NCBI GenBank assembly: GCA_029582155.1
Contig: CM055905.1
Location: 10,876,995-10,940,994, forward strand
Direction of reading: 5' to 3'
Origin: Panopea generosa
Taxonomy: Eukaryota; Mollusca; Bivalvia; Adapedonta; Hiatellidae
Length of the DNA stretch: 64,000 nucleotides
Part shown: piece after piece, positions 23,901 to 37,800 of the stretch
Layout of the letters: each line of letters begins with the position of its first letter
How positions within the stretch are numbered: the stretch's first letter is position 1
Position numbers and translations under genes: made by a program
The notes under the pieces: generated by a model
Told to the model about the DNA's origin: nothing
Seen by the model: only the letters and a program-made list of their open reading frames with translations
The model's database searches: none

Positions 23901-26765
23901 TGTCCTACCTCATTTACCCAGGACCTATAATACCAGGTCATATGCCAGTGCTAGCCTGCCTCCTTTACCCAGGACCTATAATACCTGGTCATCTGCCAGT
24001 GCTAGCCTGCCTACTTTATCCAGGATGTATAATACCTGGTCATCTGCCAGTGCTGTCCTGCCTACTTTACCCAGGACGTTTAATACCTGGTCATCTGCCA
24101 GTGCTAGCCTGCCTCCTTTACCCAGGACCTATAATACCAGGTCATCTGCCAGTGCTAGCCTGCCTCCTTTACCTAGGACCTATAATACCTTGTCATCTGC
24201 CAGTGCTAGCCTGCCTACTTTATCCAGGATGTATAATACCTGGTCATCTGCCAGTGCTAGCCTGCCTCCTTTACTCAGGACTTATAATACCTAGTCATCT
24301 GTTAGTGCTAGCCTGCCTTCTTTACCTAGGACTTATAATACCCAGTCATCTGTCAGTGTTACACTTCCTTTAATACCCTGGTCTTATAATACCTAGTCAT
24401 CTGACAGAGCTACACTTCCTTCAATACCCAGGACCTATAATACCTAGTCATCTGCCAGTGCTACACTTCCTTCAATACGAAGGACCTATAAAACATAGTC
24501 ATCTGCCAGTGCTACCCTTCCTTCATTACCCAAGCCATATAATACCTAGTCATCTGCAAGTGATATCCTGCCTGCTTTACCCAGGACCTATTATACAAAG
24601 TCATCTGCTAGTGTTGTCCTGCCTCATTTATCAAGAAACTATAATACCTGGTCATCTGCCAGTGCTGTCCTGCCTCCTTTACACAGGACCTATAATGCCT
24701 GGTCATCTGTCAGTGCTGTCCTTCCTCCTTTATCCAGGACCTATAATGCCTGGTCATCTGTCAGTGCTGTCCTTCCTCCTTTATCCAGGACCTATAATGC
24801 CTGGTCATCTGTCAGTGCTGTCCTTCCTGCTTTACCAAGGACCTACAACACTTAGTCATCTGCCAGTGCTGTCATGCCTGCTATACCCAGGACGTATAAT
24901 ACCTAGTCATTTGCAAGTGCTGTCCTGTCTCCTTTACCTAGGATCTATAATACCTAATCATCTTCCAGTGATGTCCTGCCTCCTTTACCTAGGACCTATA
25001 ATACCTGCTCATCTGCCAGTGCTAGCCTGCCTCCTTTACCTAGGACCTATAATACCTGGTCATCTGCCAGTGCAGTCCTGTCTCCTTTATCCCGGACCTA
25101 TAATAACTAGTCACCTGTCAGTGCTGTCCTACCACCTTTACCCAGGACCTATAATACCTGGTCATCTGCGAGTGCTGTCCAGCCTGCTTTACCAAGGACC
25201 TATAATACCTAGTCATCTGTAAGTGCTGTCCTGTCTGCTTTACCCAGGACCTATAATACCTAGTCATCTGCCAGTGCTGTCCTGTCTCCTTTACCAAGGA
25301 CCTATAATAACTAGTCATCTGCCAGTGCTGTCCTGTCTCCTTTACCAAGGACCTATAATAACTAGTCATCTGCCAGTTCTGTCCTGCCTGCTTTACCAAG
25401 GATCTATAATACCTAGTCATCTGCCAGTGTGGTCCTGCCGGCTTTACACAGGCCCTACACTACCTAGTCATCTGCAAAAGTTGTCCTGCTTCCTTTACCC
25501 AGGACCTTTACTACCTTACCTAGTTATCCGTCAGTGCTGTCCTGCTTCCTTTACCCAGGACCTAAAATACCTGGTCATCTTCCAGTCCTGCCTCTTTTAG
25601 CCATGACCTATAAGACCTGGTCATCTGCCAGTGCTGTCCTGCCTCCTTTACCCAGGACCTATAATACCTAGTCATCTGTCAGTGCTGTCCTGCCTGCTTT
25701 ACCCAGGACCTATAATACCTAGTCATCTGTCAGTGTTGTCCTACCTTATTTACCCAGGACCTAATATACCAGGTCATTTGCCAGTGCTGTCCTGCCTCCT
25801 TTACCCAGGACCTATAATAACTAGTCATCTGCCAGTAATGTCCTGCCTCCTTTACCCAGGACCTATAATACCTAGTAATCCGCCAGTGCTGCCCTGCTTC
25901 CTTTACCCAGGACCTATAATACCTGGTCATCTGACAGTGCTGTCCTGCCTCCTTTACCCAGGATATATAATACCTAGTCATCTGCCAGTGCTGTTCTTCC
26001 TGCTTTAACCAGGACCTATAATACCTAGTAATCCGCCAGTGCTGCCCTGCTTCCTTTACCAAGGACATATAATATCTAGTCGTCTGCCAGTGCTGTCCTG
26101 CCTCCTTTACCCAGGACCTATAATACCTGGTCATCTGACAGTAATGTCCTGCCTGCTTTACCAAGGACCTATAATACCTGGTCATCTGCCAGTGCTGGCC
26201 TACCTGCTTTACCTATAATACCTGGTCATCTGCCAGTGCTGTCCTGCCTGCTTTACCTAGGACCTATAATACCTGGTCATCTGCCAGTGCTGGCCTGCCT
26301 GCTTAACCTAGGACCTATAATACCTGGTCATCTGCCAGTGCTGTCCTGCCTCCTTTACCCAGGACCTATAATAACTGGTCATCTGCCAGTGCTGTCCTGC
26401 GTCCTTTACCCAGGACCTATAATAACTGGTCATCTGCCAGTGCTTTCCTGCCTACTTTACCAAGGACTTATAATACCTGGTCATCTGCCAGTGCTGTCCT
26501 GCGTCCTTTACCCAGGACCTATAATAACTGGTCATCTGCCAGTGCTTTCCTGCCTGCTTGACCACGGACCTATAATACCTGGTCATCTGCCAGTGCTGTC
26601 CTGCGTCCTTTACCCAGGACCTATAATAACTGGTCATCTGCCAGTGCTTTCCTGCCTGCTTTACCAAGTACCTATAATAACTGGTCATCTGCCAGTGCTT
26701 TCCTGCCTGCTTTACCAAGGACCTATAATAACTAGTCATCTACCAGTGCTGTCCTGTCTGCTTAT
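20929..26765. repeat. 51-bp satellite array, about 114 units
   Basis: The consensus unit begins ctgccagtgctgtcctgcct, continues cctttacccaggacctataa and ends tacctggtcat (51 bp). Each unit carries ccagg...cctgg as an inverted pair. Base composition is near 50% GC against about a third around it. Because 51 is a multiple of 3, frames stay open on both strands: plus gives repeats like LPVLSCLLYPGPIIPGH, minus gives MTRYYRSWVKEAGQHWQ. The longest open stretch is 464 codons at 22979-24373. The array is broken by stops and indels many times, so I read it as a noncoding minisatellite/satellite and not a gene. Confidence 0.95.
21197..22730. repeat. Higher-order repeat domain within the 51-bp array
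   Basis: The variant unit starting ctaccctttcttcattacc recurs at 21197, 21350, 21656, 21962, 22166, 22472 and 22676. Spacings are 153, 306, 306, 204, 306 and 204 bp, exact multiples of 51. Between them, gcgtccattacccagg and gcctgctttagccagg units tend to alternate. This is recent block amplification. Confidence 0.85.
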
Positions 26766-26769
26766 CACG

Positions 26770-27808
26770 AGACTTACTTTTGTAAACATTATTTAGAACA
26801 GTTTATATTCTGTAAAATATGTTTAGCTTTAAATATCTTTACAAATATAAACACATTACAAAACCAATTTTATATTCGGTATTTCTCAGTTACTTAGGAA
26901 TGATTTCAAATATTTTTCTGCCCCTTCATATAAAACAAGGTTTTGTGACCTAAAATAGTTTGTTTAAAAAGACATCTTTCAGAAATCTGGCTAAGTCTCT
27001 AGAGATCCTCACTTTTAAGGATTTGCATTTTCATTTGAAACTACACCATGGGAATTGAATTTGTTTATGATCCAGTGTTACATACTTTTTTGTGTGTATA
27101 TTAATGTTATTTCAGGGTCTTAAAATTTGGCATCTAATCATTGTCCATTTTATAAAATTGTATCATACATACAGTGAATATACATATGTTGTCGTACATA
27201 TTAAAGTAACATTGTGTTAGACTTATTGTAGTGCACACTTTAATTATGACACTTCTGCCAAGACTTTACATATTTAAATGGCATATTCAACTAACAAACA
27301 CAAAAATGCCAGAAGCATTAATCAGTTTCTCGCAGATCGTATAAATTTATAAAACATGGTTTAAATATTGTTAGTATTTTTGCCCGAAATTTCCACATTT
27401 TGCTTGTAACACAGTCTAAATCAGAACTTGCATTAAATCTTACGCATATATTGTCATTTTGTAAAACATGGTTTCAACGTTTTTGACATGGTTGTCAGAA
27501 ATGCCAGAATATATGTAGTACTTCAAGCAAAAAAACTTTTAAAATATTGTCTAAAGGTTTGCATATACATGTATATAAATATATTAGTACTTTGTTTTAG
27601 TAGATTTCATATAGAAATACTGTAGTGCATATTTAGGTTTTATATTGATATATGTAGTACATAATCTATTCTGTCATATCATGTGTTTTCATTTTTCAAT
27701 TGCTGATAATTTTATTAGCCAAAAAATAGAAGAAGACTGCTTTGATTAAGTTATTGTTGTTTTCATATTTTTTTATATATCCCTTTAACGTGGAACACTC
27801 CCCATGGC
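26770..27808. other. Unassigned AT-rich DNA
   Basis: Nothing recognised between the satellite array and the next SINE. Confidence 0.5.
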
Positions 27809-28139
27809 TTATTGACTATTGATGGTCTAGTGGTAGAGCGTCCACCTCGCATGCGGAAGGTCGCGAGTTCAATCCCCGGCCGGATCATACCAAAGACTTT
27901 ATAAATGGTACTAGAAGCTTCCTCGCTTGACGCTCAGCATTTAGAGGAGACGTTCTACGTCTGGTCGACCCGGTGTCAATATAATGTGACTGGGTGGGGT
28001 ATCATACCATGTGTCTGCGGCATGATATTCCAATGTGACAGCGTTTAGAATACTGTCTCAAGTAGACACCGTCGCGATATGACTGAAAAATTGTTTAAAG
28101 CGACGCTAAACACCATACAACAACATTATTGACTATTGA
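27809..28139 (+). mobile_element. SINE family A, copy 4, with perfect target duplication
   Basis: SINE body 27823-28125 (gtctagtggtagagcgtcca, box B gcgagttcaatccccgg, tail gcgacgctaaacaccataca). It is flanked by identical 14-bp copies ttattgactattga at 27809-27822 and 28126-28139. This marks insertion by target-primed reverse transcription and defines the ends of the family. Confidence 0.93.
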
Positions 28140-31138
28140 CATCCCTTTAAAATTCAAGATATTGTAATGCAATAAAGCGCTTTAACTACCGATAATATTT
28201 ATGCTTCTGTTAAAAAGAGCTATAAAATTATTTCCTGGCATCAGAACAGAGTGCCATTTTTGCCTTGTATACTTACCATTTTCTGTATACTTATAACAAC
28301 ATTTACTTTAATTACTATTGGACTATCAAAAACACATGAAACTTCTTTTTCTAGCTTATGATTACGATAGTTTTACAATAATATGCGTATTGTTGCTCTG
28401 TATATCTTAGAACTAAATTAAGTATGCCTATAATGTTTAATTTATGTACCAGTTAGTTTCTGTTCGTAATAAATATAATAAATTGCTGGTAATATACTTT
28501 GTTACTTATTCGGACCCTCATTTGAATCGGTACATGACGTCGACAACCTGCCATGCATTTATAAATTAAATGCTTTCAAGTCATTTGATGACTGGAAAAT
28601 TGGTATCATAATGATTAGTGGTAATATACATCACTGGGATAACTTTATAAATACAATATTTTTCTATAAAAAATGAATACAAAAATATTTACTGATTATA
28701 TACTTAATCACTTTGTTCGAATACTCACTTTAATTGACAAAAAGTGGCAATGTGTTTATTTTGTGTTTCGTCTCCACAAAGCATACTTTGCATGGCCAAG
28801 CTACCTTATTGAAAAATGTTTTCAAGTTATTGGGAGACTCATATATTATCATTATAATAGTATATGGTAACATGTTCGGTTGTTTTGGTTTTTTTTTTAC
28901 AACTGAAAAATCAAAATAACATATGTAGTGTTGCTCTGTATATCTCATTTATATCAACTTACGTATGCATAAAGTGTAAATTTATGAACATTATTTTTCA
29001 TTTCATTCAATACATCTCCCTTTATTAATTTACACTTTTGTCGGGAGCATAACTCCAAAACTATTCAAGGGATTTTGTTGAATTTTCACAAAAATTACTG
29101 AGAACACTGAGAGAAATTTACCTTTCTCTTTGAATTATCTCCCTTTATAAAATTTACTTGTAATATAACTCCAAAACTATTCGAGGGATTTTATTGAATA
29201 CAATGACTGAGAACATTGAGTGGAAGTGCATGAACCATAACTCTATCTTACTTAATTTTTTAATTATCTTATTATACTTTGTATGTACTGCCATGATGTA
29301 TCAAAACAGTAAAATTACATAATCCTATAATTGAAAAACTCAAATCATTTTGTAATCATATTCTCGGAGCAAGTCTAATAAAAAAACGTGACTACATTTT
29401 TAATATACCCGTAGTCATACTGACCTCCATATATTCTGGTAGTATGTGTGCAACAGCGAATCATTAGTTGATGGATTGTCTGTTGAACAATTGTTTGGCT
29501 ATAAAGCATCATGTTCTGGTGGGCAGGACATCATGGTCCTTCTCTTTATGCTTGTATATATTGCTGATATAAAGTTTATACATCAGTACTTACAGTTTGC
29601 CTGTGTTTACGTTTTAACAGCATATCTAAATCATGATCTCTTTTTTAACTTCAATTAAATATGAACACAAATCAAATGCTTTGTTATCGATATATATCCA
29701 AAATAAAATTATCCTTAAATTGCCAGCTACAAATCTGATTAATGTAAACCACTCTGTTTGTCCACATACAACACAGTCAATAATTTATATCTTCCCTACT
29801 CCGCCTCCTTCAGTACTTATAATGCTTTGATTATTTTCAGGTTTTAGAACATATAATAAAATTACCCATGGCGGGTTTTCCAGTGAGTTTGTGGACGAAA
29901 CATCTAACATTAAATTTTACAGATAATGACGAAGCCACGTGAAATGATTATTTAAACTCACCACATTGTGTCGCCTCGAAGCTTTTGGTAATTTTCCAGC
30001 GACACCAGCGTCCTGGCAAAAATAGGGTTGTTGCAATAAAATGTATTTAAGATAACTAGATGATTCATTTTTAAAATATGAATATTTATGGAACTGGAAT
30101 TGTACATGGGTGGTATATGAAAAGTGCACCCGGCTTTTGTTTACCAATATATTATCTAAATACTAGTAGTTAAAACGTATTTGTGACTGGTTATTTATCT
30201 ATGATATGAATATCAACACTTTATGAAGTTTATGAATTCTAATTGCCATTCGTATATGTTTTTACATGTATATGAATAACATTTAAGGCACTAACAAAAT
30301 AGCAACACTTGCAGTTGTAGAAGATTAGGCTACGCTACTTTAAAAGTCCAGTAATCGTAATGGATGCAGAATCGAATCTAAATATTTCTGAAATAAAATT
30401 AAGTATTATTATCCAACTTAAATAAGAATAATTGAATGTTTTTGAAATTTTGGTATAACAGAAATTATTGACTTCTTAAAGACGGTATAACTGCATTACG
30501 TTCGATATCCTTGACTTCCGAAATTAGACTATTTCTATCAGCACTATAGAATTAAAGTCGACTTTATTAAAACTGTTGTCATGGAATTTTAAGACACATA
30601 TAGAGCAACAATAAAAAGTGCGAAACAGTTGTGCACTATCTTAAAAGCATAATCCGACCTAAGACTACATAAAGAAGACAGACATTAGAAGATGTTATGA
30701 TCTACTTAAAGAATTGAGACATGTTTAACTTGATAACACCGATGCAGAAAAAGACGCCATTGAATTTAAATACAGACTGTACAAGGCAAAGAAACAACCT
30801 TGTAACAATACTCTATTTCTATGTATTATTATGGTTGATTTATTCCTGCTGAACAGGTCGCGTGATTTAGCAAGATACGTTGTTTTATATTTGATACTGT
30901 TTCTAAGATCACGATTTGAACATGGTTTCAATATGTTAAAGAATGTTGGTATATTTTACATCATTTTTATGCCATTGAGGGCAAACAAACGATCAGTTGA
31001 CACACAAAACTCCGCAATGTTTCACTTAAATCAGCGTTAGAAGACAGCGAGGCGGTATATCGTAAATCAATCATCGCAAAGTTTGAGTTAACGGGGTCCG
31101 GCTAACATGTTTGAGTGAAACTTTACTATATATTTAGA
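28140..31138. other. Unassigned AT-rich DNA with a two-unit direct repeat
   Basis: At 29045-29130 and 29155-29230 the phrase ataactccaaaactattcaa-gggatttt...actgagaaca recurs. Otherwise there are only low-complexity short open frames. This is the 3' flank of the PAN gene. Confidence 0.45.
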
Positions 31139-31144
31139 TTTATT
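31139..31144 (-). promoter_or_regulatory. Candidate polyadenylation signal of the PAN gene
   Basis: AATAAA on the minus strand, about 215 bases after the stop codon at 31357. Position and motif fit, but AT-rich DNA produces such hexamers often. Confidence 0.3.
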
Positions 31145-31356
31145 GATATTTATATTGGATTCATGGCTTTTAACACACAAATACTCAAGATTATAAATGG
31201 GACCATCCCCTCTTTGGCAGCGATTCATAAACGTCTCTAGTTTGGTCGTGGGTCTCGTTTTTCTCAGGACTTTCACTGTGTTTGTAAATATTTAAGGAGG
31301 AAATGTTTGTTAGCTGTTAGGATTGCCCAAGTCAACCTTGGTTTTAAGTACAGCAA

Positions 31357-31805
31357 TTATTTGTTACCTTTAGTGTTGAGAATGCGAGTTTTAATGTTTT
31401 TAAAACTTGAAAATGAATTTAACAAATCCATTGCGATTATAATACACGATGTACTTATTAGCAAAGCGGCACCAAATCCACCAATCGCTTTGGAAGATGA
31501 TCTGTTATCTTGTGCGCATGTCCGCCTCCTTCTGCTCGATGATAAACTGTTTGTATCAATTTTCATTTCCGCCAGTATAATGCTAATAAAGACTTCAGAA
31601 GACATATTGGACATGATATCAGCGCTACAATAGCATTGAGTAACATTTATTGGATCAAGTGGCGCTGTTAGTGCTTGGGAAGAGGTGATGACAGAGGTGC
31701 TTGTTGCGATACCGAAACAGTTGAGTTGAGCTTTTGGGTATATATCCGCAACAGGAATGGTCGTATTATCTGTGGCCGGAGGTAAGATTGTAACATTTGA
31801 CGAAC
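31357..31805 (-). CDS. PAN gene last exon: stalk, transmembrane helix, tail
   Basis: Acceptor ttcgttattgcag, phase 1. It encodes a Thr/Ser/Asn-rich stalk with several N-x-S/T sites. Then comes a CYC motif, a charged stretch ending in SRRRRTCAQDNRSSSKAIGG, the helix FGAALLISTSCIIIAMDLL, and about 20 residues of tail before the stop. A 'C.C ... SA.DNR.SS..IG' block just before a membrane helix is a C-terminal signature I associate with molluscan cysteine-rich surface proteins; this is family memory, not a search. Confidence 0.75.
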
Positions 31806-34800
31806 CTGCAATAACGAAAAGACACAAAGAACTTGCTTTTATTTTTAAACTTCCGAAGCGGTTATGTAATGAATAGAGTATTGGTCCTTCACATCAGAGA
31901 TTGCGGGTTCTATCACCAGCTCTACCCGATAACTCTAAAAAAAACACTCAGTTCTTGTTCTACCCAGTGGCAAACACTATATACGCTACCTGTCTGCCCT
32001 GTACTGTTTGTATCTATAGTAATTAGAGCGGTAATAATACGTCTTTTCCGCTGCGTTTAAGTAAGGACAAAAACCTACGTCTTGCACATTTCGTACAAGA
32101 AACCAATTTTGCAGCCAACTGAACGTGGGACATCTCTTTTACACTACCAATAAAGTAATACTAATTTATATTAAAACAACTGCCTCACATGGTATGTGGA
32201 AGCCGTTACAATATTCCCGTACTCAAACTCTGTTGTTTTTTTATCCTATAGAATCCTTGAACTCAATCAGTGTACCGCTAAGAAAGGATACTTATTGGCG
32301 TGATGGCATATCACACACGGAGAGACACAATGTGTACGCTATTTTATTTTCTTTGGTGTGTTTATCGATTCTAAGGAATGACTGGATTTATGTCAGATAT
32401 TGTTAATTCAAAATTTAGCTATAAAGCCCATTGAAATATTATCACCAGGGGCGATTAAATTAAAAATGATGATGTTAAAAAATGATTTTCTTAGTGTCAT
32501 AAAACGGGTAATTTCCGTCAAAGCTTTCATTTATAAAATATTATTCTTAGTATTACATCCCCGCCAAACATGGTTTAGAGATCACTTTTAGGAATAAGAT
32601 ATTACGATACACCATGCTGTGTGGGTAGATGTGATGGATATAAAGATTGGCATTGTATATGGGTCTCTGCGGTCAAGGTCATTGTAACTAAAAAAAGAAA
32701 CAAAACTGTTTTCAGCTTATATTTTTTTAAGTGAAATGTTGGCGTTAAACGTGATGTGTAGGTAGACTTAATGTTGATATTATGGCTCTGGGGTGATGGT
32801 CAAGATCACCATTGTTTAGAATAGAAAAAAAAAACAGTTTCAGATTAACAATTTTTGTTACGAGTTGGAATTATACAATATCAAGAACTCGATGTCAATG
32901 AACTATTTGGTGGGATGTGAATCATTTTCAATAATATGCCGGGTTTATTACGTCATCATTATTTTGAAAAATATGGAGTTTTAGACAAGCAAGTAATTTT
33001 ACATGTATTTACAAATTATACATACCACTTATACAATATCGCCACATGAACGTGTACTTTGGTATGAACTCGACACTGCAATCACACCCGTGGTATGTGC
33101 ACGTCAGTGACGTGTTGTCGTATGTGACGCCACGACACCCCGGCGTGTCGATGCATCGCTTCATACATAGATACGGCAGGGTAATTAACAAGTCTACCCA
33201 CATCGTGTCACAGAACCCATAATGTCCATCGAGTGTATATATTTCATAAAACGGACAATCTGGAATACGAAAGGGATATGTTTAAATTTAGGCCTTATTC
33301 CATGGCAATGTGTCTGTTTACTGTTTGGTCCGTATTTAGTCGTCTGTAAAACGGATCCGGCTCTCTCATTTGAAGTTTCGATGACGTCACCGTTTAGTAA
33401 GCGTTCAACTGCTATGAATTGTGAGAAAGGCATAAAATTGGGTGTTAATAGACCCGATTCGGGATATACCCGGTTCTAGGTTCGACTATATGTGTGCTCT
33501 ATGGCCATAAATCATCAAGGGTTTTAAGAATCAAAATCCGACTAAAATAGACAAGAGGTAAAATGGATTGCAACAAAATGCTGAAGTTTTCCATATTAAT
33601 GATATTTAGATTACGTTCCAGACACCTTGGTCATGATTTTATAGCTCTAACAGTTCAGACGAGTTTTTTGAAATTGTCAGAACGGACCAAAAAAAAAGCC
33701 AGAGTAACGGCCGATAACTGATGGAATATTACTGAATGTTGTTTTTAGCATTGTGGCAGCATAATTCTTGGCCATCAAGCTCAGGCGTGTTTAAAAGCGA
33801 CGGTAAAATGTGACCAGAAATTTATTTAACGGTCGTCGACTAATTAAAAAAGGTTGATATTTACGATAGCTTTCAACTTATCTGACGGTCCTCCGTAGCC
33901 GAGTGGTTAGGCGCCGTCTCAGAATTAATTAGCTCTCACCGCTAAGGTCGCATATTTGTGTACCGCTCGTTCAAAAAACTTTGTGAGAAAGTTTGCCAGT
34001 TACTCACAGAAGTGGTTATACTCAGATTCATTTCCTTAAACGATATGTATTCAAATATTGCCTTTCTTACCGTCGTCTACATTGCATGTTTTCCGGTAAA
34101 ACGTCGAGTTATATTGCTGGCCCACCTCGTTGCACTGGAACATTCTGCATTCTCCAACTTTGTACTCCGCACCCTCACAATTAGAGTCAGTATTGCAATC
34201 ACTTGTGCACAACGTTTCCGCTATATTAGCTTCATAGTAATCAGATTGGCAGTCGGGACCATGCTCACAATTGTAACAAACGTGTGTTGTAGGAGATGCA
34301 CAATCTGCAATAGTGAATGTAATCAACACATTAATCGACCCGTCATTTCCACAATGTTTTTGCGTACAATTCTTAAAGTTGTTAATGTAGCTTCTGGGTT
34401 TCTCTTTTTTGAATCTAAACATTTCTCACATAACTTTTTATGGATAAGTGACAAGAAGCGATGAAATATTGGGCATTTGTACAGATGATAATATGCAAGG
34501 GATACACAATTTCAATATATTTAAAGAAAATATACTATTCGAGATTTTTAACCAGGGTTATGTCATATGTATCTTTGAGACCAATTTTCATTTCTTTAAT
34601 GCTTATATTCAGTCGCATTTGAATGAGTACTGTCTTATATTACTCTCATCATTATTTAATGGCCAACGTCCCGCAAATCGCCATTTATCCAACATCCGAA
34701 TATAAATACATCTACCTAACAACCTACTTGCAGAGTAGTTATAATCTGAAGTCATTCTTTGAGTAAAATATGTTTGTTTTGAAAATTCTCGTTACAAACT

Positions 34801-37800
34801 TAAACTACTTTGAGCAAAACACACCAATATGTTGCAAAATACAATTCCCTTGAATAATAGGCTAGGTATTTCAATCGATAATAAATAATGAGAAAAACTC
34901 ATCCACGAATATGAGGTCAACAACAAATAGACATTGTTATATCAAAACAAGAAATGAAATAATTAGAGGAAGTTTGTAATATTCCGAAACACTGGCATGG
35001 AACGGCATTTGATTAAAGATGCATCATCTTCAGGTATTTTGTCTAAATTTTGTTTGTCTTGTATGTTATCAATGATTTTTAATATATTTTTTTAATTATT
35101 TTACGTTTGTATTGTACATAGAATTGTTTGATTGATTTTAAATAGACCACTCACTATTTGGTAAATATCATTTAAGACTTTTTACAAATATATGTACATA
35201 CTAATGGTTGGAAAATGAACGATAACAAAATGTAAATTTGATTAAATCAGCACAGTTTCTTGATTCACCGTTTAGTTAAACGTGATTAAGCTAAACCAAA
35301 ATGCAACAATGCTTATTGCTAATGTTTACAATACATACACAGATCACACATACTGATTTACATAAGTTGTTGTCTAAGCGCTGCCACAATTACGTATCAT
35401 ACCGTCACATTATACTGACACCGGACCGACCTGTCTTAGAAATATTCTCTAAATGCTGAGCGCCCAGCGAGGAAACTTCATGTACCTTTTTCAAGTATTT
35501 GGTACGACCCGGCCGAATAAAGCTTCTTGTAATACCTTGCTGTCCTTTTGGATAGCCATCATTACAACAGATGTTTAAGAGCTTTGATATCTAGATGTAT
35601 ATGTATTAGAAAAATTAATCTCATTCATCAAACGACCTCTTTTTGATCGCAATTTACAATGCATTATACATTTACACCTGCAATATCATGTGTTAATACT
35701 TGCCATCGATGCAGATCTTTTCTACGAAATGGTTTTCAATACCCACTGTGTTTACGGTGTTAGCGTGATTAGCACAACTATGATAACTGCACATATCTGC
35801 TAAGCTGTCATATTTAGATGCGCGGCAAAACGGTATGTCCAAACACCGTACTATGCAGTAGAAAGGATCCATGCCACCAATCTCATAGTCTATGGTGCCG
35901 CATGTACTGTCCTGATTCATGAATGGAAATAATTGGTATTTCAGACAATCTGGAAAACAGAATCAAAGTAACCCTTATCTAATATTTTACAATCACTATT
36001 TATATTTTATAAATGACGTTCGCGCCTTCTGCAGCTTTGAACAATTATATTTCATATCTAAATACTTCATAACAAGAGGAAAACGCTTTTAGTTATTAGC
36101 TATAAAAATGGTTTATCGGGAAAGTCAATACTGGAAAAACACATGGATACGTATTTTGTCAATACGAACATTGACTAGGGCAGCTTTGTTGTGTTCATAA
36201 TCAGAATTCCACGTATACCTAATGCGTTAAAGTCTCAAACACACTGTTACATATAGAGAAATGCACTTCTAGAACACTCAGCTCATTACAATTGGTTCTA
36301 AAAGTGTCTTGTTTCCATAGATGGTCCACTGTGGTTATGGAGTCCAAACATAGTAAATCAATTTTAAAACCATATATACAGAAACAGTTTATACTAAGCA
36401 CGATCATTTTGACTCATTTGTTCTTTAAAAGATTTGTAAAAAATAATTTTTTAGCCATTCTTGGTTCTCTGTGGAATTGTAGTCCTCTAAATTTGACCAA
36501 ATCGAATTTGTTACGACTAGACATTTTTTTCAGACCTTAAGTTCAATGGTGTTATAACAGAATTATAGGGTTTCTCATAGTAATATGTACAAATGAAAGT
36601 CCCAATTACAGGGCATCTAGTCCCATTAATTCTACAAACCCTGCTAATAAGGGATACTTTATGGAAAAAATCTTGATAATATTTATTTGAAGATTTAACT
36701 CTGAAAGGTTCTTATTCTGGCCCTTTAACACCAAAGAATCCCATTTTAACAATTATCAATACCCTATACCCAATCTTGCTTCTGTAAACAAGTTAAACAA
36801 AAGCCCCCCATTTCTTAAATATATATATCATTATATAATCATTAGGGATCCGTTCAACGCCAAAGATGTCATTTATAAACATGGTACAAGCGATGTATAC
36901 TGGAACTTTGATAACATCTCTTTGAAATATTGAGTCTATAACAAGACAATTGTTTATTTACATTCAATTACTCAACTTTTATATCTAAGACATACCTGGA
37001 TTGGCTGTTTTTCGAAATAGTGTTCCCCCGGAGGTCGGCAATGAAGGGTAGTCGCATTGGTAATGGTAGCACGTGTCCTCAGATGGCTCGTACATTGTCG
37101 ACTGGCAGTTGTCACACGTGACGTTACAATGCGTGGAGATACGAATATCGGGCTGAGACGATATTGGGTTAAAACATTCTGAGCCACAATTGAGACAGGT
37201 CTGTGTGTATGAACTGGCTGTATAAAAATAGTATGTATGTTTATTAATGAACATGCAGTATAGGGAATATAGTACATAAATATGAACAAAGAACGTGTAT
37301 CAATGCAAAAATGAATGGGAGTAAGGCGATTTTCTAGTGACTGCAGCGCGTTTGGATCGTCCAAATGTTGACACTATATCAGTCGATAAAAGAAAGAAAA
37401 TATGTGTACAGCAGAATGCAGAACTTAAATGCAGAGGGCAAAGCTACCACAACAGTCATGAAAGGTAGGAAAATCATTGAGAAAGAACAAGGAAATAATG
37501 AACAGCTGAACACCAATGAACATCTGACCCCATTTAGAAGGGAACTAGCCTGGCAATGGAGAAATCTCAAGAAAAGCAGCCAGTCCCCTAGTCTTGGCAC
37601 TTGGACCTTTGATGGTATTATCTTTGTCAAAACTCATATAGATGGCAAATCCTATCAGGATACAGACCCACAGCGCCCTCTACAAATATGGGTACATGCC
37701 TCCTGAGGCGTATACAAATTTAACAACGCTGCTCAATATTTTGACGAGCTTTCGGAAATGCAAAATGGCAGGTTAGATAGTTCCGTTAAGTATATTTGTA

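Noticed and set aside
22979..24373. 464-codon open frame as a repeat-protein gene
   Set aside because: It lies entirely within the 51-bp satellite; unit length divisible by three keeps frames open on both strands, and neighbouring units have stops and indels. No start context, signal peptide or splice structure is evident.
20929..26765. CRISPR-like array
   Set aside because: No spacer/repeat distinction: units are contiguous and the genome is eukaryotic.
31307..31633. Plus-strand 108-codon frame
   Set aside because: Antisense shadow of the PAN gene last exon.
33958..34464. Plus-strand 168-codon frame
   Set aside because: Antisense of exon 8, which has proper splice sites and cysteine pattern on the minus strand.
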